Notes under the pieces: generated by a model
Told to the model about the DNA's origin: nothing
Databases searched by the model: none
The model's input: only the letters and a program-made list of their open reading frames with translations
From: Hofstenia miamia
Taxonomy: Eukaryota; Xenacoelomorpha; Acoela
Length of the DNA: 64,000 nt
Reading direction: 5' to 3'
Assembly (NCBI GenBank): GCA_004352715.1
Contig: SCFE01000025.1
Coordinates: forward strand, 263,997-327,996
Made by a program: the position numbers and the translations under genes
Shown: one piece after another, positions 22,449-36,262 of the stretch
How positions within the stretch are numbered: the stretch's first letter is position 1
How the letters are laid out: every line of letters starts with the position of its first letter

Positions 22449-25400
22449 ATATATATATATATATATAATATACTTGCATAGATTAAATATACAATGAAAA
22501 AAAATTTACTTTGCAAAACCGACTGGCCGGTATTAGCTCTTGGCGGCCAACTCATGAGTTCGAGTCGAGTTATAATTTCATTTAGATTTAATTTTCTCAT
22601 TAGATAATCCTATATATTACATAATGAATAACTCTATATAAATGCACGAAAGAAATAGGGTTAACCTAAAAAAAAGAAATCCTATCTGATGCCTTGCAAT
22701 TTTAGACAAATAGTTGAATTCCAATGTATTATTCAACATTACGGGCAAAAAATGATTCCATTTAAGCTAAAATCGAATTGTCGAGTCAGGTTCGAGTACT
22801 TGAATTGCGAGTATTCGCAGGGCCCTAATATTTACACTTTTTGTTTCGCTGAATAACAATAAAGGTATATAGTACTTATGTTATGTGAGTTTGAATACAT
22901 TTTTGTAATATTAATAGCAGAAGTATCAAATTTGGCGTTATCAATTTAACCGAATTTTTAAGCATGCTGTAAAATAGTCTATCAATTCGGTATCAAATTA
23001 GGCTAAAGTAATCAAATTATATTAAGCAATAGAAAATTATTGGAAGGGTTCTTCTGTATTACGAAATTGAAATATGTATTCAATATTCAAGAGTTACAGA
23101 ACTAAAATAAAATGAAATATAAAACACTGGGAATGATTAAATTTTGGCAAAAAATAAAGATATACTAAATTGATAATTTTAATATTGAGTGCATATAATT
23201 AAATAATATCTAGTTTTCCTAACATTCGAGATGACATTATAAATATTTCATTGATTTTAAACTACAGCAAAACAAAAATTGCTAGATATTAATTTTATTC
23301 ACTTCAATTATTTAAATGTTCTTAGAATTCAACTTTCACAATTTAAATACTTTAATGAAAGCACTACACTTCTGTATATAGATAAATATTGAATCGGTTT
23401 AGTGATATCTGCATGTTTAAGCTTTTTTCTCAGTTGCTATATTCACATCGTAGATCGCGTTATAGAGAAACTTATAACAAATTACAATATCTTGTAAATG
23501 CCTTTCATAAATTGAAAACAATTAATTCGAATCAGAAGTGTGAACATTCTGCTTACTACTGATTAACTTAATCTACAAATAATTTATGCAAATTGTAACT
23601 ATGATCACCAGTTCAGTCCTTTTTTGTCTCATTTTTTGGTTTGCTTTGTCAATGTGGGCATGTAAAAAATTTATAATAAAAAACTTTCCGAAAGTGCGAA
23701 ATCTAAATTGCAACTTTGAAGAAAATACAAAAAACAACCTATGAAAATTTAATAGTATTTTTCAGTACATACTTTATAATTTTAGCATTCAATACATTTG
23801 GATTGAATTGCATGCTCTGTTGTTTAAGTCAGTCCAATTTTTTTAAAGTACCCACAATTTTAGCCTCCTTTTCTTGCAATGCTTCACAACAAATCGGGCT
23901 CGGCTATTCCCAAACCATTCCATCTCTAATGAAAACATGATAATGAAGAAAATTTAAAAACAGAAAACAAACTGCACTATTTACGATTTTTTCGCATTAT
24001 TTATCAACTAGGCAAGAATATTTGTATTATAAAAGGAGTTGCATTATTTGTAGATCTTATCAAATGCTCATTAGATAATTGCAAAGTATAATCAAGCTTG
24101 CTAAGAATTTAATATGTACTTTCAACATTTTATCAGATATTTTCCTGAAATGTGGCAATAATTTTAGGGAAAAGGCATCCAGTTAACAATTTTACTAATT
24201 TTGTTTTTAACTATTTCTTATTATGTAGCTGGAGGCTTGAATAAATATATTTTGAATTACTATAGCTCTTACTTACAGATCAGATATCCCAGTAGCAATT
24301 GTTGTGAAAAGGTTGAGTGGGGTGAAGTTTTCTGCCCACACCTAAATAGATCTATTACAATAAAAACTATTATAATATCTAGGGTTGGGTAAAGCGAGTG
24401 CATTTTATTAGAAATGTGTACACATTCTGTATTTTTGAAGGTTAGTTCAATTACTCTCTATTCATCTACTTTAGCTATAAATCTTACCCATATTTTGAAT
24501 GAACAGAGCTTCATGAAGTTACTCAGCTTACAAAAAGATGTATAACTAAAGATTTTGTCTGTCTGGTTTAGTAGTTTGGATAGATAGGGTAAGGTTTCCA
24601 AATATTGATTGTGCTAATACATGAAGTGCACGCTTATTCATTTATTAGGTACATGTCATTTGCAACTTTGCTAATGACACTTTCCATATTTTTTTAGATG
24701 TATTTCTCTGAAATTTCTTATCATATGAGTTTAATTTTAACACTTGCATTTGTTATTACTGATAGCTTTTAAAAATGTACCATTTAAAATTTGGTGAAAT
24801 TCCTCACTAGGCAATTTAATGTCTCTGAAAGAAATATTCTTTATATCGTCACCAACATTCGCTTCAGTCAGTTATTAAGATTTGCATTCATAGTTTGGAC
24901 TCTATATGGATGTCGGTAGAAACCAAATTTCAATATTTCTAGACATGGAACACTTAACGCCTCAACAGACAAGTTTCATGATCCTCCAACAACAAATGCT
25001 TTTTCTTGATGCAATTTTTACTCTAAGCACGTTGAAATGTTTTAAGAATGAATAACTATTTAGAATAACTCAGGTCAAGTGCTGTTTTGATGATGTAATT
25101 TTGTGACAGTGTCTAAAATGTAAATTATTAAAAAATATGGAAAACATTACATTTTAATACACTATGCTCTTATATCTTCTAAATACATGATGGTTGCCAC
25201 CTTACCCCGCTATGTAAGATTAAAATTTTAGCCAATTTAGAATAACTAGTATTTTCAATAAACTGTAATATCTTTCTCACTGTAATTTCACATATTACTG
25301 AGAATATAGATTTACAATGTTATGTATAAATACTTAGTTATTACTTCCAAATGAGTTGTTGAAATTTATTTATTTTAAGTGAAATACGACACAAGTTAGA

Positions 25401-26271
25401 ACTCAACAATTGAATTTTCAAAGCTGCATACGAAAAGCAAAAAAAATTGCATATAAAAGACATTAAGCAATTATTTGAATGCTTTATCATCATTATAGAA
25501 ACATTTTGGGAAAGAAAATACATTTATGTTTGGAAATAATCCTCATTAACATGCCGCCATTTGAAAAGAAACAGATATGCAAGTAAATAAAAAAGTAAAT
25601 GTTTTTATACTGAAATCTAAAGAATTAAAGCAAACAATATAAAACTCTATTGCAAGATCGAATACATAATGTCTTTTAATCATGACCCATACTACTTGGA
25701 AACAATGACCCGCTATTATATCTATATTAGAGCTTAATAACACCAGATAGTTCATGTTATGATCCTGAAATGCAAATATGAGATCGGTCCTCACTATTTG
25801 GTCCTGTCCTAAGAGATCATTTACAACATACTTTATATGAGTATTACTCTTTCTTAAAAGTCAAGTAACAAATGTAATATTTAAATTACAGGCATTTGTC
25901 ATTAAATTGAAAAGTTTTTTCTAATTTTTAGAATTTGAATGGAAATATATTGAGTTAGTATCATATTGTGGTTCTTGATCGTGATTATTTTGGTCCCAGC
26001 TTTATTTTCTTCAATCGGGTCTTCTACCAGGACCGGGTCTATATTTGCAAAAGTCTAATTAAAAAAGCATTTATACTACTGCATCAATAATTCCAATGTT
26101 TGATTAAATTATATTAATGAACTAATTGAAAAACCTTCACTCTTTATATTACGAGCAGTAATTATTCCAAAGGCAGAAACAAATCCTGGTGTATCTTCCC
26201 CTTCATTTTCTTTTTCAACCAAATTTATTTCAATGAATATCCTTAATTGAATGTAGCTTCAGAGTTTACTC
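22449..26271. other. gene-free stretch
   Basis: I see no exon with matching splice sites and no RNA gene. Two locally G+C-richer patches, 22520-22580 (GAGTTCGAGTCGAGTT) and 22780-22830 (GTCAGGTTCGAGTAC, GCAGGGCCCTAAT), look like parts of an old terminal-inverted-repeat element whose other end may lie in the preceding gap. Confidence 0.4.
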
Positions 26272-26903
26272 ACTATATATATATATATATAGACGCCTTA
26301 GATCTTCTCGGAGCCGTTTTGGGTCTCGCCTTTTTTTTCAGAGGGGATTTGGGTTACCAGCAAAAATATAATTTTTTAATGATTTTTTTCTACAATTTTT
26401 TGTTTTGTTATCATGTACTAAGAAATCTTGCAGATATAAATTTCAAATTTCATATTTATTGGAATCGGTATCATAGAGGGAAGGCAGCAAAACATGTCAC
26501 CCCCTTTTAATTCTAAAATTTTCCGGTTGTGGAGAGGCGCTACCCTTCATATATGAACATCTAAAACATTTGTTAATTCAAATTATTTCAAATAGGCCCA
26601 TTTAGAGCAAAAAAATTCTAATTTTTTTTCCAACTTTCAAGTGCATTGAAAAATTATAAAGGTGCTATGGGTCCAAAATTTCATTTTTTTATAAAAGCGA
26701 GAAAATTTTTTTTGCCAAAAAATATGTGTCTATGTGGACTGTGTAGCAACCTCAATAAAAAATTTCGAAAATCCAGTTTTTAGAAGCAACAGAACTGCAA
26801 AGAGGCGCTTGGGTTACCAAAATTTGAAGCCGGAGCCGTTGTGGGTCAAAAAATCTCAAAAATGGTAACTCAAAATACCTCTAATAAATAAATAAATAAA
26901 TCA

Positions 26904-26978
<75 letters not shown>
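26272..26978. repeat. (TA)n-bounded region with internal direct repeats
   Basis: Starts with (TA)n at 26275-26291 and ends with a long (TA)n tract at 26903-26978. Inside, GGAGCCGTTTTGGGTC (26310) recurs as GGAGCCGTTGTGGGTC (26832), TTGGGTTACCA occurs near 26349 and 26809, and AGAGGCGCT occurs near 26534 and 26800. No coding potential; probably a decayed repetitive element. Confidence 0.5.
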
Positions 26979-26984
<6 letters not shown>

Positions 26985-27293
26985 AATATTATTTTATATA
27001 TTCTATTTTCAATTTGTTTCCAAATGAATATTGAACTCAATTAAAACGGTTATATTTTATGGTATCAAACTTTACCTCTGACAAGGTATTCATGGATACA
27101 CTTTTCTGAAGTTTGGTCTTATATTCAACTGTTCACATCGCTGACCGAATTTATGAGTTTACTATATACATGTATAAATAGCATAGAATTTTAGTCAATG
27201 AGTTCATTTTTTGATATATCTGATTTGTTTAAAATTTCACGCGTCATAGGAAATTCCCCATACACGGTAGCTCAGCATTATTTATTCAATAAC

Positions 27294-27835
27294 ATGGGTG
27301 AGCGCAAGCAGTTGTCAGAGCTTACGAAAGACCTTATCGGGCCATAAGAATATGACTCAGTCATACATAGCCACAGAATGTCGCATAGGCCAATCTGTTG
27401 TGTCATTATTTCTAAATAAACATCATTCAGGCGAGAGGGCCGATGTCAAGACCCGGATTGGGCCTACCCGGGAGACCACCAACGAACTGACCTAATGATA
27501 ACCCGCACTGCGAAAAGAACTCCGTTTTCAATATCTGCGGATTTAAAACAGGAATGTTCTCCGGCATTAAATGGAATTTCCGAACGGACAATTCAAAGAC
27601 GCCTTCGAATAAATTTTTAAATGCCAGCCTAAAGACCCAAGACGAAGCCTCTTCTAACTGAAGCTGCACGAAAGAAGCGATTACGGTGTTGCCTAACTCA
27701 TCGCGATTAGAGCATTCAGCACTGAAAATCTGTTATATTCAGTGATGAGACAACGCTTAGAAATTTTAAGCAGTCAAATCGACACGTCCAGTTTTCACCG
27801 AATAGCTCCTCTTTTGCTCCCAAATATACCATAAT
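27294..27835 (+). pseudogene. Tc1-like transposase relic
   Basis: Plus-strand blocks in shifting frames: MGERKQLSELTKDLIG, then NMTQSYIATECRIGQSVVS (a helix-turn-helix reading), SGERADVKTRIG with PRETT (the GRPRxT-type hinge), then RTIQRRLR and finally VIFSDETTLRNFKQ near 27735, the first catalytic Asp block of Tc1 transposases. At least three frameshifts and a stop (THRD-stop) are present and the C-terminal catalytic blocks are missing or unrecognisable. No inverted ends were found. Confidence 0.78.
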
Positions 27836-30024
27836 AGTTTTTAAAGTTTTTCCTAAAATTTAGCAAGAAAATAACCAAACCACCGAACGGCTTTGGGTTA
27901 ACGCAAGCCATTTCCATCTCTGTGCTCCTTTGTAACTTTTGTTTTATCGGTCGAGCTGATCTTATCCGGACTCACCAAATTCTTTGTAAGAATCATGTAA
28001 ACCATGCTGCAACTAGCTCTTTACTTCTGAGCTAATTAATCTAAAGAAGGATGAGAATCTTCTGCTATAAATGGACTTTCTGGCCTTTTTCAACAGCATT
28101 ACTTTTCCCAAAAGAAATATGCTCACCACTTCGAACTCCTTGTATATTTACGCAGTTCTTCTCATAGTGATAACGTCGCTCTATGCATCTTCAATCAAAT
28201 CTGTCACCTTCATTCAATTTTGAAGTAATATTCTGATTATAACATATATTTTATGAAATACAACTTATCCATCCTCAATTAAAATCAATAAGAAGATATT
28301 CAATATAAAAATTAAAAATAATAAATTGGGAAAATGAGTTGAATAAATTCTCAGACAATTGACCATTTGCTTTTCAGAGACGAGCAGATTATTGTGATAA
28401 AAATAAATTAGAATTTACGGTAAGTGTATCGGCCACGAGACCGTAGGTGGTAGGAGACCACACTAGTCAATAATTTTCTCTCTCTGTTTTCAGAAAAATA
28501 TTGCTGTAGCGCCATATATTATATCTAGTGACTTTCTGTTTCTATACAACGTATACATTCAATCAATCAATCTCCGATAAAACTCCGAATTTGGCAAGCT
28601 AGGATTTTGTCATGCTCGAAACTTGGTTAGATATATAAATACGGGGTTTCAAAAAATGAAGTGGTAAATTAAAACAACACAAAGCTTTGCTGTAAAAAAT
28701 GCTAATAGTTCTCAATTCGGTGACACATGAATCCTAGGGCTCCATCAAACTTTACTGGGGGACCACACACAAAAAAGCCAATTGGGGATCCATCGTAACA
28801 ATTTGGGGATCCATAGAGATATTCATATTAAGAAAGGTTTTTATTTATCATACTATCTTGTCTGATCATATGTCCCATTACCCAATTAGTTGTCATATAG
28901 TTATCACATGCACCTTTTAAGTGACAAAATAATGCTATGAAATTACAATAAGAATGTGGAAAATATTTCTTTGAATTGTTTTCAGGATTTTCTGATCTCT
29001 AAAAAATTTTTTTTACCAGAATGGGCCTAGCTTGACTTTCAAAAGATCTGTCATCCTAAGACCTCAATTGATTCACATCAAAATAGTGTTTCCATAGGGT
29101 CATTCAATTATCAAGAAACCACAAGTGATTTTTGTTGCAGTAGTTAACATATAAAGAAAAATATATTCTTTATTATTTTATTCAAATTTTGACAAAACAT
29201 TTCATTGTGAAAAAAGAAGGTAGAGCAAAATTTGTTCCATGAGGCATTGCAAAATCGGTCCAAATTAAATATGTAATTTTGCAGGAGAACACAAATACAT
29301 GCAACTGTCCAAAATATTTTGCTCAACTTCCATCTCCAACTCTCCAACATTGTACCCCTATCAATATTCAATTGAAAATTTTGCATAAATAGTGATTTAG
29401 TATTTCTTTCATTATGATATCGATAATTTATATTTTTATATTACATTTATGTTTTTAGTGCATCTCCTCCAATGACTTCAATAAAAGACATTCTTAAATT
29501 TCAATTCTCAGGTAGAAATTTTCAACCCCAAACCGCATTATTGAATAAGATCGTCCTACCCTGAACATACATCATGTGAAAAACAATGGAAAACCGTTCC
29601 AAAATTCGTGATATTCTTCGAAAGACAGGCTTTGTGGATGTGATTTGAAGGAACGTTTGTTTTGTTCTCTGTCGATTCCATTTTATCTTAATCCTAAATC
29701 GTCTTAGACAGGTGCAGGATATTTGAGAGTGCTTTTCAAATAATCCTCATGCTCATATATACTTTGCAAGTATCGGAGAATTTAGTCTAGCTATAAACAA
29801 TTACTTCATAATCCAATAAACGGGTTAAGCTATACATCGATTGTACCAACACATTGGTCTTATCATTGACGGATTATTCGCACTCTTGCGGAAAATTATA
29901 TCAAGGTATGAAGAGTTCTATGCAATCTACTGAACGATGTTTATCAATTGCATGATTTCAAGTAAAAAGAAGCTAAAAAAGGCTCTGGAATTTCATGAAT
30001 GATTTCAAATTTGCAATTTTTACT
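27836..30024. other. no supported gene
   Basis: A+T-rich with scattered short frames. GGGGATCCAT occurs twice near 28780-28815. Nothing could be assigned. Confidence 0.35.
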
Positions 30025-30356
30025 TTAGTTTTCATTCAAGTGTTTGAACATTCGACAATATGTTTCATGCGCAATGTAGTACAAAATAAGCTTTCGAATG
30101 TCAAATTCATCTTTCACAAGATCCTACAATTCGTCGTTTTTCTTCAATCTCATTGTTACTTTAATAAACGCCACAACCAACATGATTTACGAAAAGGAAA
30201 GCAGTAGATATTCATACATTGATGTATAAAATCATCTTCACAAGTCAAAGTTCTTTTCTTCACCATAGACATTTTAATTTCTTCAAAGTTATTGATGAGA
30301 AAAGTTTGGATTGGTTCCGAAATTAGTTTCGCAATCACTTCGTACAATCTCTCCAT
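30025..30356 (-). pseudogene. BAR-domain-like relic
   Basis: Minus strand. The upper part (30356 down) reads ERLYEVIAKLISEPIQTF, then NNFEEIKMSMVKKR and CEDDFIHQCMN; the lower part, in other frames, reads NEIEEKRRIVGSCER then KDEFDIRKLILYYIAHETYC and MFKHLNE, ending at TAA 30025-30027. Spacing and charge pattern resemble the second half of BAR domains of the RICH/nadrin or endophilin kind (an I/VxxPI/L helix, a basic KKR helix, an EExxR helix and a final long helix ending in YH-like residues). BAR dimers bind and curve membranes. One frameshift and a stop near 30110 suggest a decayed copy, unless an unrecognised small intron explains them. A further minus frame at 30909-31106 may or may not belong. 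Confidence 0.35.
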
Positions 30357-31106
30357 GAATCTTATGAATTACAGTCGACTTAAAAATGAGCTCAAGTCTC
30401 TTTGTAATGATCTTAAGTTATCAATTAGGACAACATGACTCAGTATCGTCTCATTATTACAAATGTAACGACATAAAAGTCACTTATATGTAAACATTTA
30501 GCGTAAGATGCCAAATCGGAGCTTGGTTATTGAAAACTGGAAAGTTATTGGTGGAATATTTCCAGTAAAACTCTTTCGAAATTTGCTAGGCGAATAGGAC
30601 TAGGATGGCCTATTTTCAATTCTTGGTGTAGCACTTGTTTCTATGAATAGAAATATTGTAATTGATGAGTTAAGAGTAGGGCTAAAGTTAGAGTTTGAGC
30701 TGAAAATCTCAATTACGATAATATTCTGCTAGGAAGCATTCCGTATGAAATTTCCATAGCGACGATTTTCTACCTGCAACTTTCTATAATCTGATTTGGC
30801 AAGTCCAATGCTGTTATTCACATTTGCATATTGAACTTCAATAATTTTTTCATTGAAATCAATACAAAGCAATGTTGAAATATTCCAGATCCATCTAGAA
30901 AGGCGTTTTTATAGTATCTGGCTAATTTTTAGTTGGTTTTCAATATTACAGCACTGTAGCATCTGAAAGTACCCACAACTTTGATATTTAGATGATTCAC
31001 TCATTGATTCATACTTAACATCTCCGGATAGGATCGCGAATACTTCGACGAAGGTGCTGACTGTACTGTACTTCAGTATATAGTGTAGAATCTCGCCAAC
31101 CTTCAT

Positions 31107-32408
31107 ACTAGTAATTCTGAACTAATTTAGGAGCTGCTATAACAATTGTTTCCTCCTTATGTAGTACGGTAGGTGACAGACTCCAGTATCTGTCTCTCTT
31201 CTTTCTGTTCTATTGCTTTAGCCGTTATACAATTAACTTATTATCTCATCAACTAATACTGATGCGAAACTAACGACTGTTGTTTTAGATCCAAGACACA
31301 AGACAGAGTGTACAAAGTACAGGGTACGCTACCCGACCTGCAACAAAGCACAAAAGAGGAATTGAAGAACTATGCTATAACGAGTATTTCCATACGAAGC
31401 CGACACATCGATAGAGACACCAACCACAATTCAGATGACTCAGTGTAATGGAAGTGTGTGTGGAAGGACAATAGTGATAATGCTTGATACCTTATTAATT
31501 TAGTGTATTGATTGTTCTTGTTATCAATGAGGTCGTTTAATAAAGAGATCTCGCAACCGGGGTGCAATAGCTTNNNNNNNNNNNNNNNNNNNNNNNNNNN
31601 NNNNNNNNNNNNNNNNNNNNNNNNNNNNNNNNNNNNNNNNNNNNNNNNNNNNNNNNNNNNNNNNNNNNNNNNNNNNNNNNNNNNNNNNNNNNNNNNNNNN
31701 NNNNNNNNNNNNNNNNNNNNNNNNNNNNNNNNNNNNNNNNNNNNNNNNNNNNNNNNNNNNNNNNNNNNNNNNNNNNNNNNNNNNNNNNNNNNNNNNNNNN
31801 NNNNNNNNNNNNNNNNNNNNNNNNNNNNNNNNNNNNNNNNNNNNNNNNNNNNNNNNNNNNNNNNNNNNNNNNNNNNNNNNNNNNNNNNNNNNNNNNNNNN
31901 NNNNNNNNNNNNNNNNNNNNNNNNNNNNNNNNNNNNNNNNNNNNNNNNNNNNNNNNNNNNNNNNNNNNNNNNNNNNNNNNNNNNNNNNNNNNNNNNNNNN
32001 NNNNNNNNNNNNNNNNNNNNNNNNNNNNNNNNNNNNNNNNNNNNNNNNNNNNNNNNNNNNNNNNNNNNNNNNNNNNNNNNNNNNNNNNNNNNNNNNNNNN
32101 NNNNNNNNNNNNNNNNNNNNNNNNNNNNNNNNNNNNNNNNNNNNNNNNNNNNNNNNNNNNNNNNNNNNNNNNNNNNNNNNNNNNNNNNNNNNNNNNNNNN
32201 NNNNNNNNNNNNNNNNNNNNNNNNNNNNNNNNNNNNNNNNNNNNNNNNNNNNNNNNNNNNNNNNNNNNNNNNNNNNNNNNNNNNNNNNNNNNNNNNNNNN
32301 NNNNNNNNNNNNNNNNNNNNNNNNNNNNNNNNNNNNNNNNNNNNNNNNNNNNNNNNNNNNNNNNNNNNNNNNNNNNNNNNNNNNNNNNNNNNNNNNNNNN
32401 NNNNNNNN
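31107..32408. other. unassigned sequence then 835-N gap
   Basis: 31107-31573 is less A+T-rich than its surroundings and ends AATAAAGAGATCTCGC then GGGGTGCAATAG at the gap. An LTR interrupted by the gap (31574-32408) is possible, but no partner repeat, primer-binding site or coding domain is visible. Confidence 0.25.
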
Positions 32409-32905
32409 AAAGTAAATCCAGTAAATTAGATTCATCAACAAAATGATTGATTACACACTTTTTATAGTAAAAGAATTAACAACAATCAAATATTTAACCA
32501 GTACCTGTTAATTCTGCTAATTCCACTTGTTTACAATTCCGAACGTTTAAATTTCTGTTCGTCTGCCGATTACGCAATTCTAACTTAATTAGCAGTAGCG
32601 ATCTAGTCTAATGCCGTTTCGCCAAATTAATTAATATCAAAAGATTACTGCATTATAAATTTACAAAAATAACTAATTAATCTTATGCATATGTTTTTAC
32701 AATTAATATTTTATTTCAATATTCAGTCTTGGTTTCTTCTTTCTTTTTTCTCAATTTGACCACATATGCTAAGATTACGATTATGTTACAATAGCAATCC
32801 ATGAGGTATTTTATTCATATTATACCTCTTATTATATATTTCATACTTTAAGAGTTGTTTTATCAATGATTTTCTTGCAGGTTTTGTGATTCTATCAATT
32901 TATGA

Positions 32906-33028
32906 TTAAATTTCAGACACTTTTTTCTCTTCAACCGACGCCAAATCGTTTTCATGTGCGCCGTCTATATCCTTTGGATCCTCTTGCTCAACAACTTTAT
33001 AGCATACGTACTTTGCGGAAGTTTTCTC
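32906..33028 (-). CDS. possible C-terminal coding fragment
   Basis: Minus strand, about 40 codons ending at TAA 32906-32908, reading EKTSAKYVCYKVVEQEDPK then DIDGAHENDLASVEEKKVSEI. The charged, low-asparagine composition is unlike translated A+T-rich intergenic DNA. An in-frame stop lies three codons upstream, and the possible acceptor there lacks a pyrimidine tract, so this may be a last exon, a decayed retrocopy or chance. I do not recognise the protein. Confidence 0.22.
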   Translation of the reverse strand, partial: EKTSAKYVCYKVVEQEDPKDIDGAHENDLASVEEKKVSEI

Positions 33029-35235
33029 ATGTAATCACATTTTCCTTTCGTCTTTTCTTTGCTTTAAGCTACAATTCGAGCTAATTTTTTTACTGCGTAC
33101 TAGGGTATCCAAGAAAATGTTTTTATAATAATTACATACAACCTTAAATTTAATGACAAATATAATCTATATATTTTAATAATATTGTGAACAATATTAA
33201 CCAATATTAAAAAACAGACATTTAACCCTGTTTCCAAACATGCTTGAGGGAAATTTATAAATGCTGTCTAATCTACTGCCAAAAGCTCAAATAACATTTA
33301 GAAATATTTAAAAATTAACGGACATTTTTTAACATCACACGATTTCCTCAGACAACTTAGATATTTTATTTATGGAAGTTGAGACATTTCATTATGACTA
33401 CTGGAATTTATTCCAAAATTCATACATGAAAGTTTGTTTCAAGGCTATCGTAAATTTTGCATGGATTTTATATCCGAAATCAATGCTTATTATCAGAGTT
33501 ATAATGTGATTTTATGGACAAGCTGGATGAATTTTAAATGTCGAGCATTTGCAGAAGGAGGTATAATTGTAGTTATAGTATGAATTCATGGGTGAGTTAA
33601 TGCCTACCAAGGACACATTGAAAGATTGGACAAATCATGGAAACATGCTTTGTAAACAATTTTATTGAATGCTCTTAGTAGTAAAAAATAATGATTGCCA
33701 ATTAAAACAGCAGAATGTAGACAGAATGTTGCGAAAATCTATGGAAAACTTTGTCAATATAAATTGAATTTTGCTAATGAGATCTGTTTGCATCTGCTCA
33801 CAATTATATATTGGCAAACTTTATTCAATTACACATATAATACATAAATATTACACGAAAGTATCCAAATATTATCTAAAAATCGAAGTTATGGACAGTA
33901 TATTAGGAAAGTATATTATATTAAAATATAAAATGGCTTTATGTTATTTGGATTCCCCCTGATTATTTCCAGTCTGTTCTTGTAAACGATCCAATTTTAG
34001 CTAGCGTTTCTTGATAAATTCTCAATAATGTTGCCTGTGCAAAAGAATGAAAAGCAATTTAGAAAGTGCCGTTTGGAAAGTTAATTACGTCATATACTAA
34101 CTATGAAAGTTTGCATCATTTTCAGCAATCGTTGTCTTAAAATTATAATAGCACCAGATATTTTAGAAAAATATGCACCATTTATGTATGATTGGTAATT
34201 TACGCTTTATTGTTAACACTCTGGATACAAAATCTCTTTTCTATTTGTTGTTTGACATTCTTTAAGGTTGCATAAAACTGCTGAACATGGCCCAAAGGTT
34301 TTACGTGCAGGCAAAAATTAGCCCCCCTGCAAGTCCCTCATTATTATTTATGTAAGAAATGTTCTTTGTAAGCATTTTGAGAAGTATAATAATGTTCAAT
34401 AATTTAAAATTAAAGCACTAATATTTGGAGTTGAGTGGAAGCACATGAACACCTATTAAAGTATAGAATTTCAAGAATACTCATTCACTAGGTAATCGAT
34501 TGAAAAAACCCCTGGTGTTGCTTCTAATGGAAATTCAATAATTATTTTGTATTCACGTAATGACTGTAAACCTTGTAAATAATATATTAACTAAATTTTT
34601 ACAATATACATCTACAAAGTAGTTAAATGCATATGCGTTCTGTCAACGTTTTTATAAATTTTGCATATGTAGCTAATGATTTCGTAGCATATACATCAGT
34701 GGCAAAGATTTCTAGGGCGCCTTGTACAAGTAGTGTTTAAACTCAGTTTTTCAATCAAATTAGAATACAGCACCGACTGTCTATTTTATATATATTTATT
34801 TTTCACAATGAGCGATTTGTCTTGGGTTATTTAAATAATCTAGAGCAAAGTTTCCGTCTTAAATACATACCATGCAGACAGATACTGCTGTTTCGTAATT
34901 GTGGCTAGCAATGCTTTATTATCAGTTCATTAGAATTAAAATGTTTTGATGCTATTTTTCTATTTGAAAACAATTTCCAATTATTATATTCTTTTAATGT
35001 TTTTAGGAATGTATTTATGTTAATAATTACTAAAAATTTAGATACTGATAATGCATTAGGAAAAGCTTCCAAAAATACGCTTCACCTGATTTAATTATGC
35101 TCACCCATCCGTTTTCGCGAAGGTGGGGTTTGGGTTAGCACTAGGGTACACTTTTTCCAAGTTGGGGTCCACTTTTTTCTAAAGGCAGGTTTGAGCCCAA
35201 TATTGATTCATGGTCATCAAAAGTGGTAGCATTCC
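33029..35235. other. no supported gene
   Basis: A+T-rich, many stops in all frames. CAGTGGCAAAGATTTC followed by GGGCGCC at 34698-34724 looks like an isolated hAT-type end with no partner found. Confidence 0.35.
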
Positions 35236-36262
35236 AAAGCTCTAGCCTTGATCCAAGCTAGAATTTGGGGCGGGGGAAGGGTATGCATTTCTCCCCATCA
35301 CCAAATCCAAACAATTTTCGTCATACTTTTACATTTCTCAGAAATCAGAAGTCCTGTTTCATCAAAGATTTCTATTCTTAAAATAGGAAATCCCTTCTCC
35401 AAAGAGCAGATGATATCAAATTTCGATTACCCATATATTTTAAATACAGAAATTACAATCAACTGCTTTATGCCAACTCATTTAATAAATATGATAACAA
35501 TGCTCGACCTAATGGCATTACATTAAGATGTCCATGGTTCAAATGTTCCAGTGGAATATGTAATAATGTAATATGTATAAAATTCAAATTAGACATGTTG
35601 GTCAATGTTTATAGTAGAGCGTTTACATACAACATTGTGAGATCACAATTGGAATAAGTACTACGGAAAGCATTACATTGAAAAATCAACCTTTCGCATT
35701 ATTAGAAAAAATGTAATGCAATTCTAATATTCTTGAATTCATATCAAATGTATAATCATCCCATAGGCATAAACATGATCAGCAACTACAAATACAAAAC
35801 TGACTACTGACTATATTTCTAGTTGAAACTGGCATAAAGTAGATTCGCAAATGATGACTTTGAAAATTCTCTTAAAACATTCCTATCAAACGAAAATCTT
35901 CACTTCCGTAGATTCATGTGCTGTTAACAGCAGAGCTGTTTGGAGTCTTGATCTTCATGCACTAAATAATGAATGGCATGCAAATGTATGTAATGCGTTT
36001 TAAAGTTCCGTTTCATTGGTTGCATGCAAATAGTAATAACACGTTGCTTTGAACCCCAGAAATGGTCTTCCCCTTAAATTTATAGAGAAAAGGAATGTTT
36101 GCGACATTTTAACAAGGAAAACAGACAAATTTTCAAAAATAAAGTGTATTGTTTTTAATATACATGCATGCAATTATGAATGCACTTGTGAGAAAATATG
36201 GTGCATAGTGGTAAATAATCAGTTTCATACCTCACCCATCAATATTTTCTGGATCCGCCCCT
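35236..36262. mobile_element. degenerate inverted-repeat (hAT-type) element, tentative
   Basis: The right end on the other strand reads CAGGGGCGGATCCAG then GATGGGTGAGGTATG; the left end reads TTGATCC...TAGAATTTGGGGCGGGG then AAGGGTATG. The two match loosely as inverted ends. CCTTGATC at the left and CCTTTATC at the right could be an 8-bp target duplication with one mismatch, but placing it consistently with the inverted ends is ambiguous. No transposase is seen. Confidence 0.3.

Noticed and set aside
31107-31573. LTR retrotransposon
   Set aside because: No second LTR, primer-binding site or gag-pol domain is visible, and the gap hides the next 835 bases.
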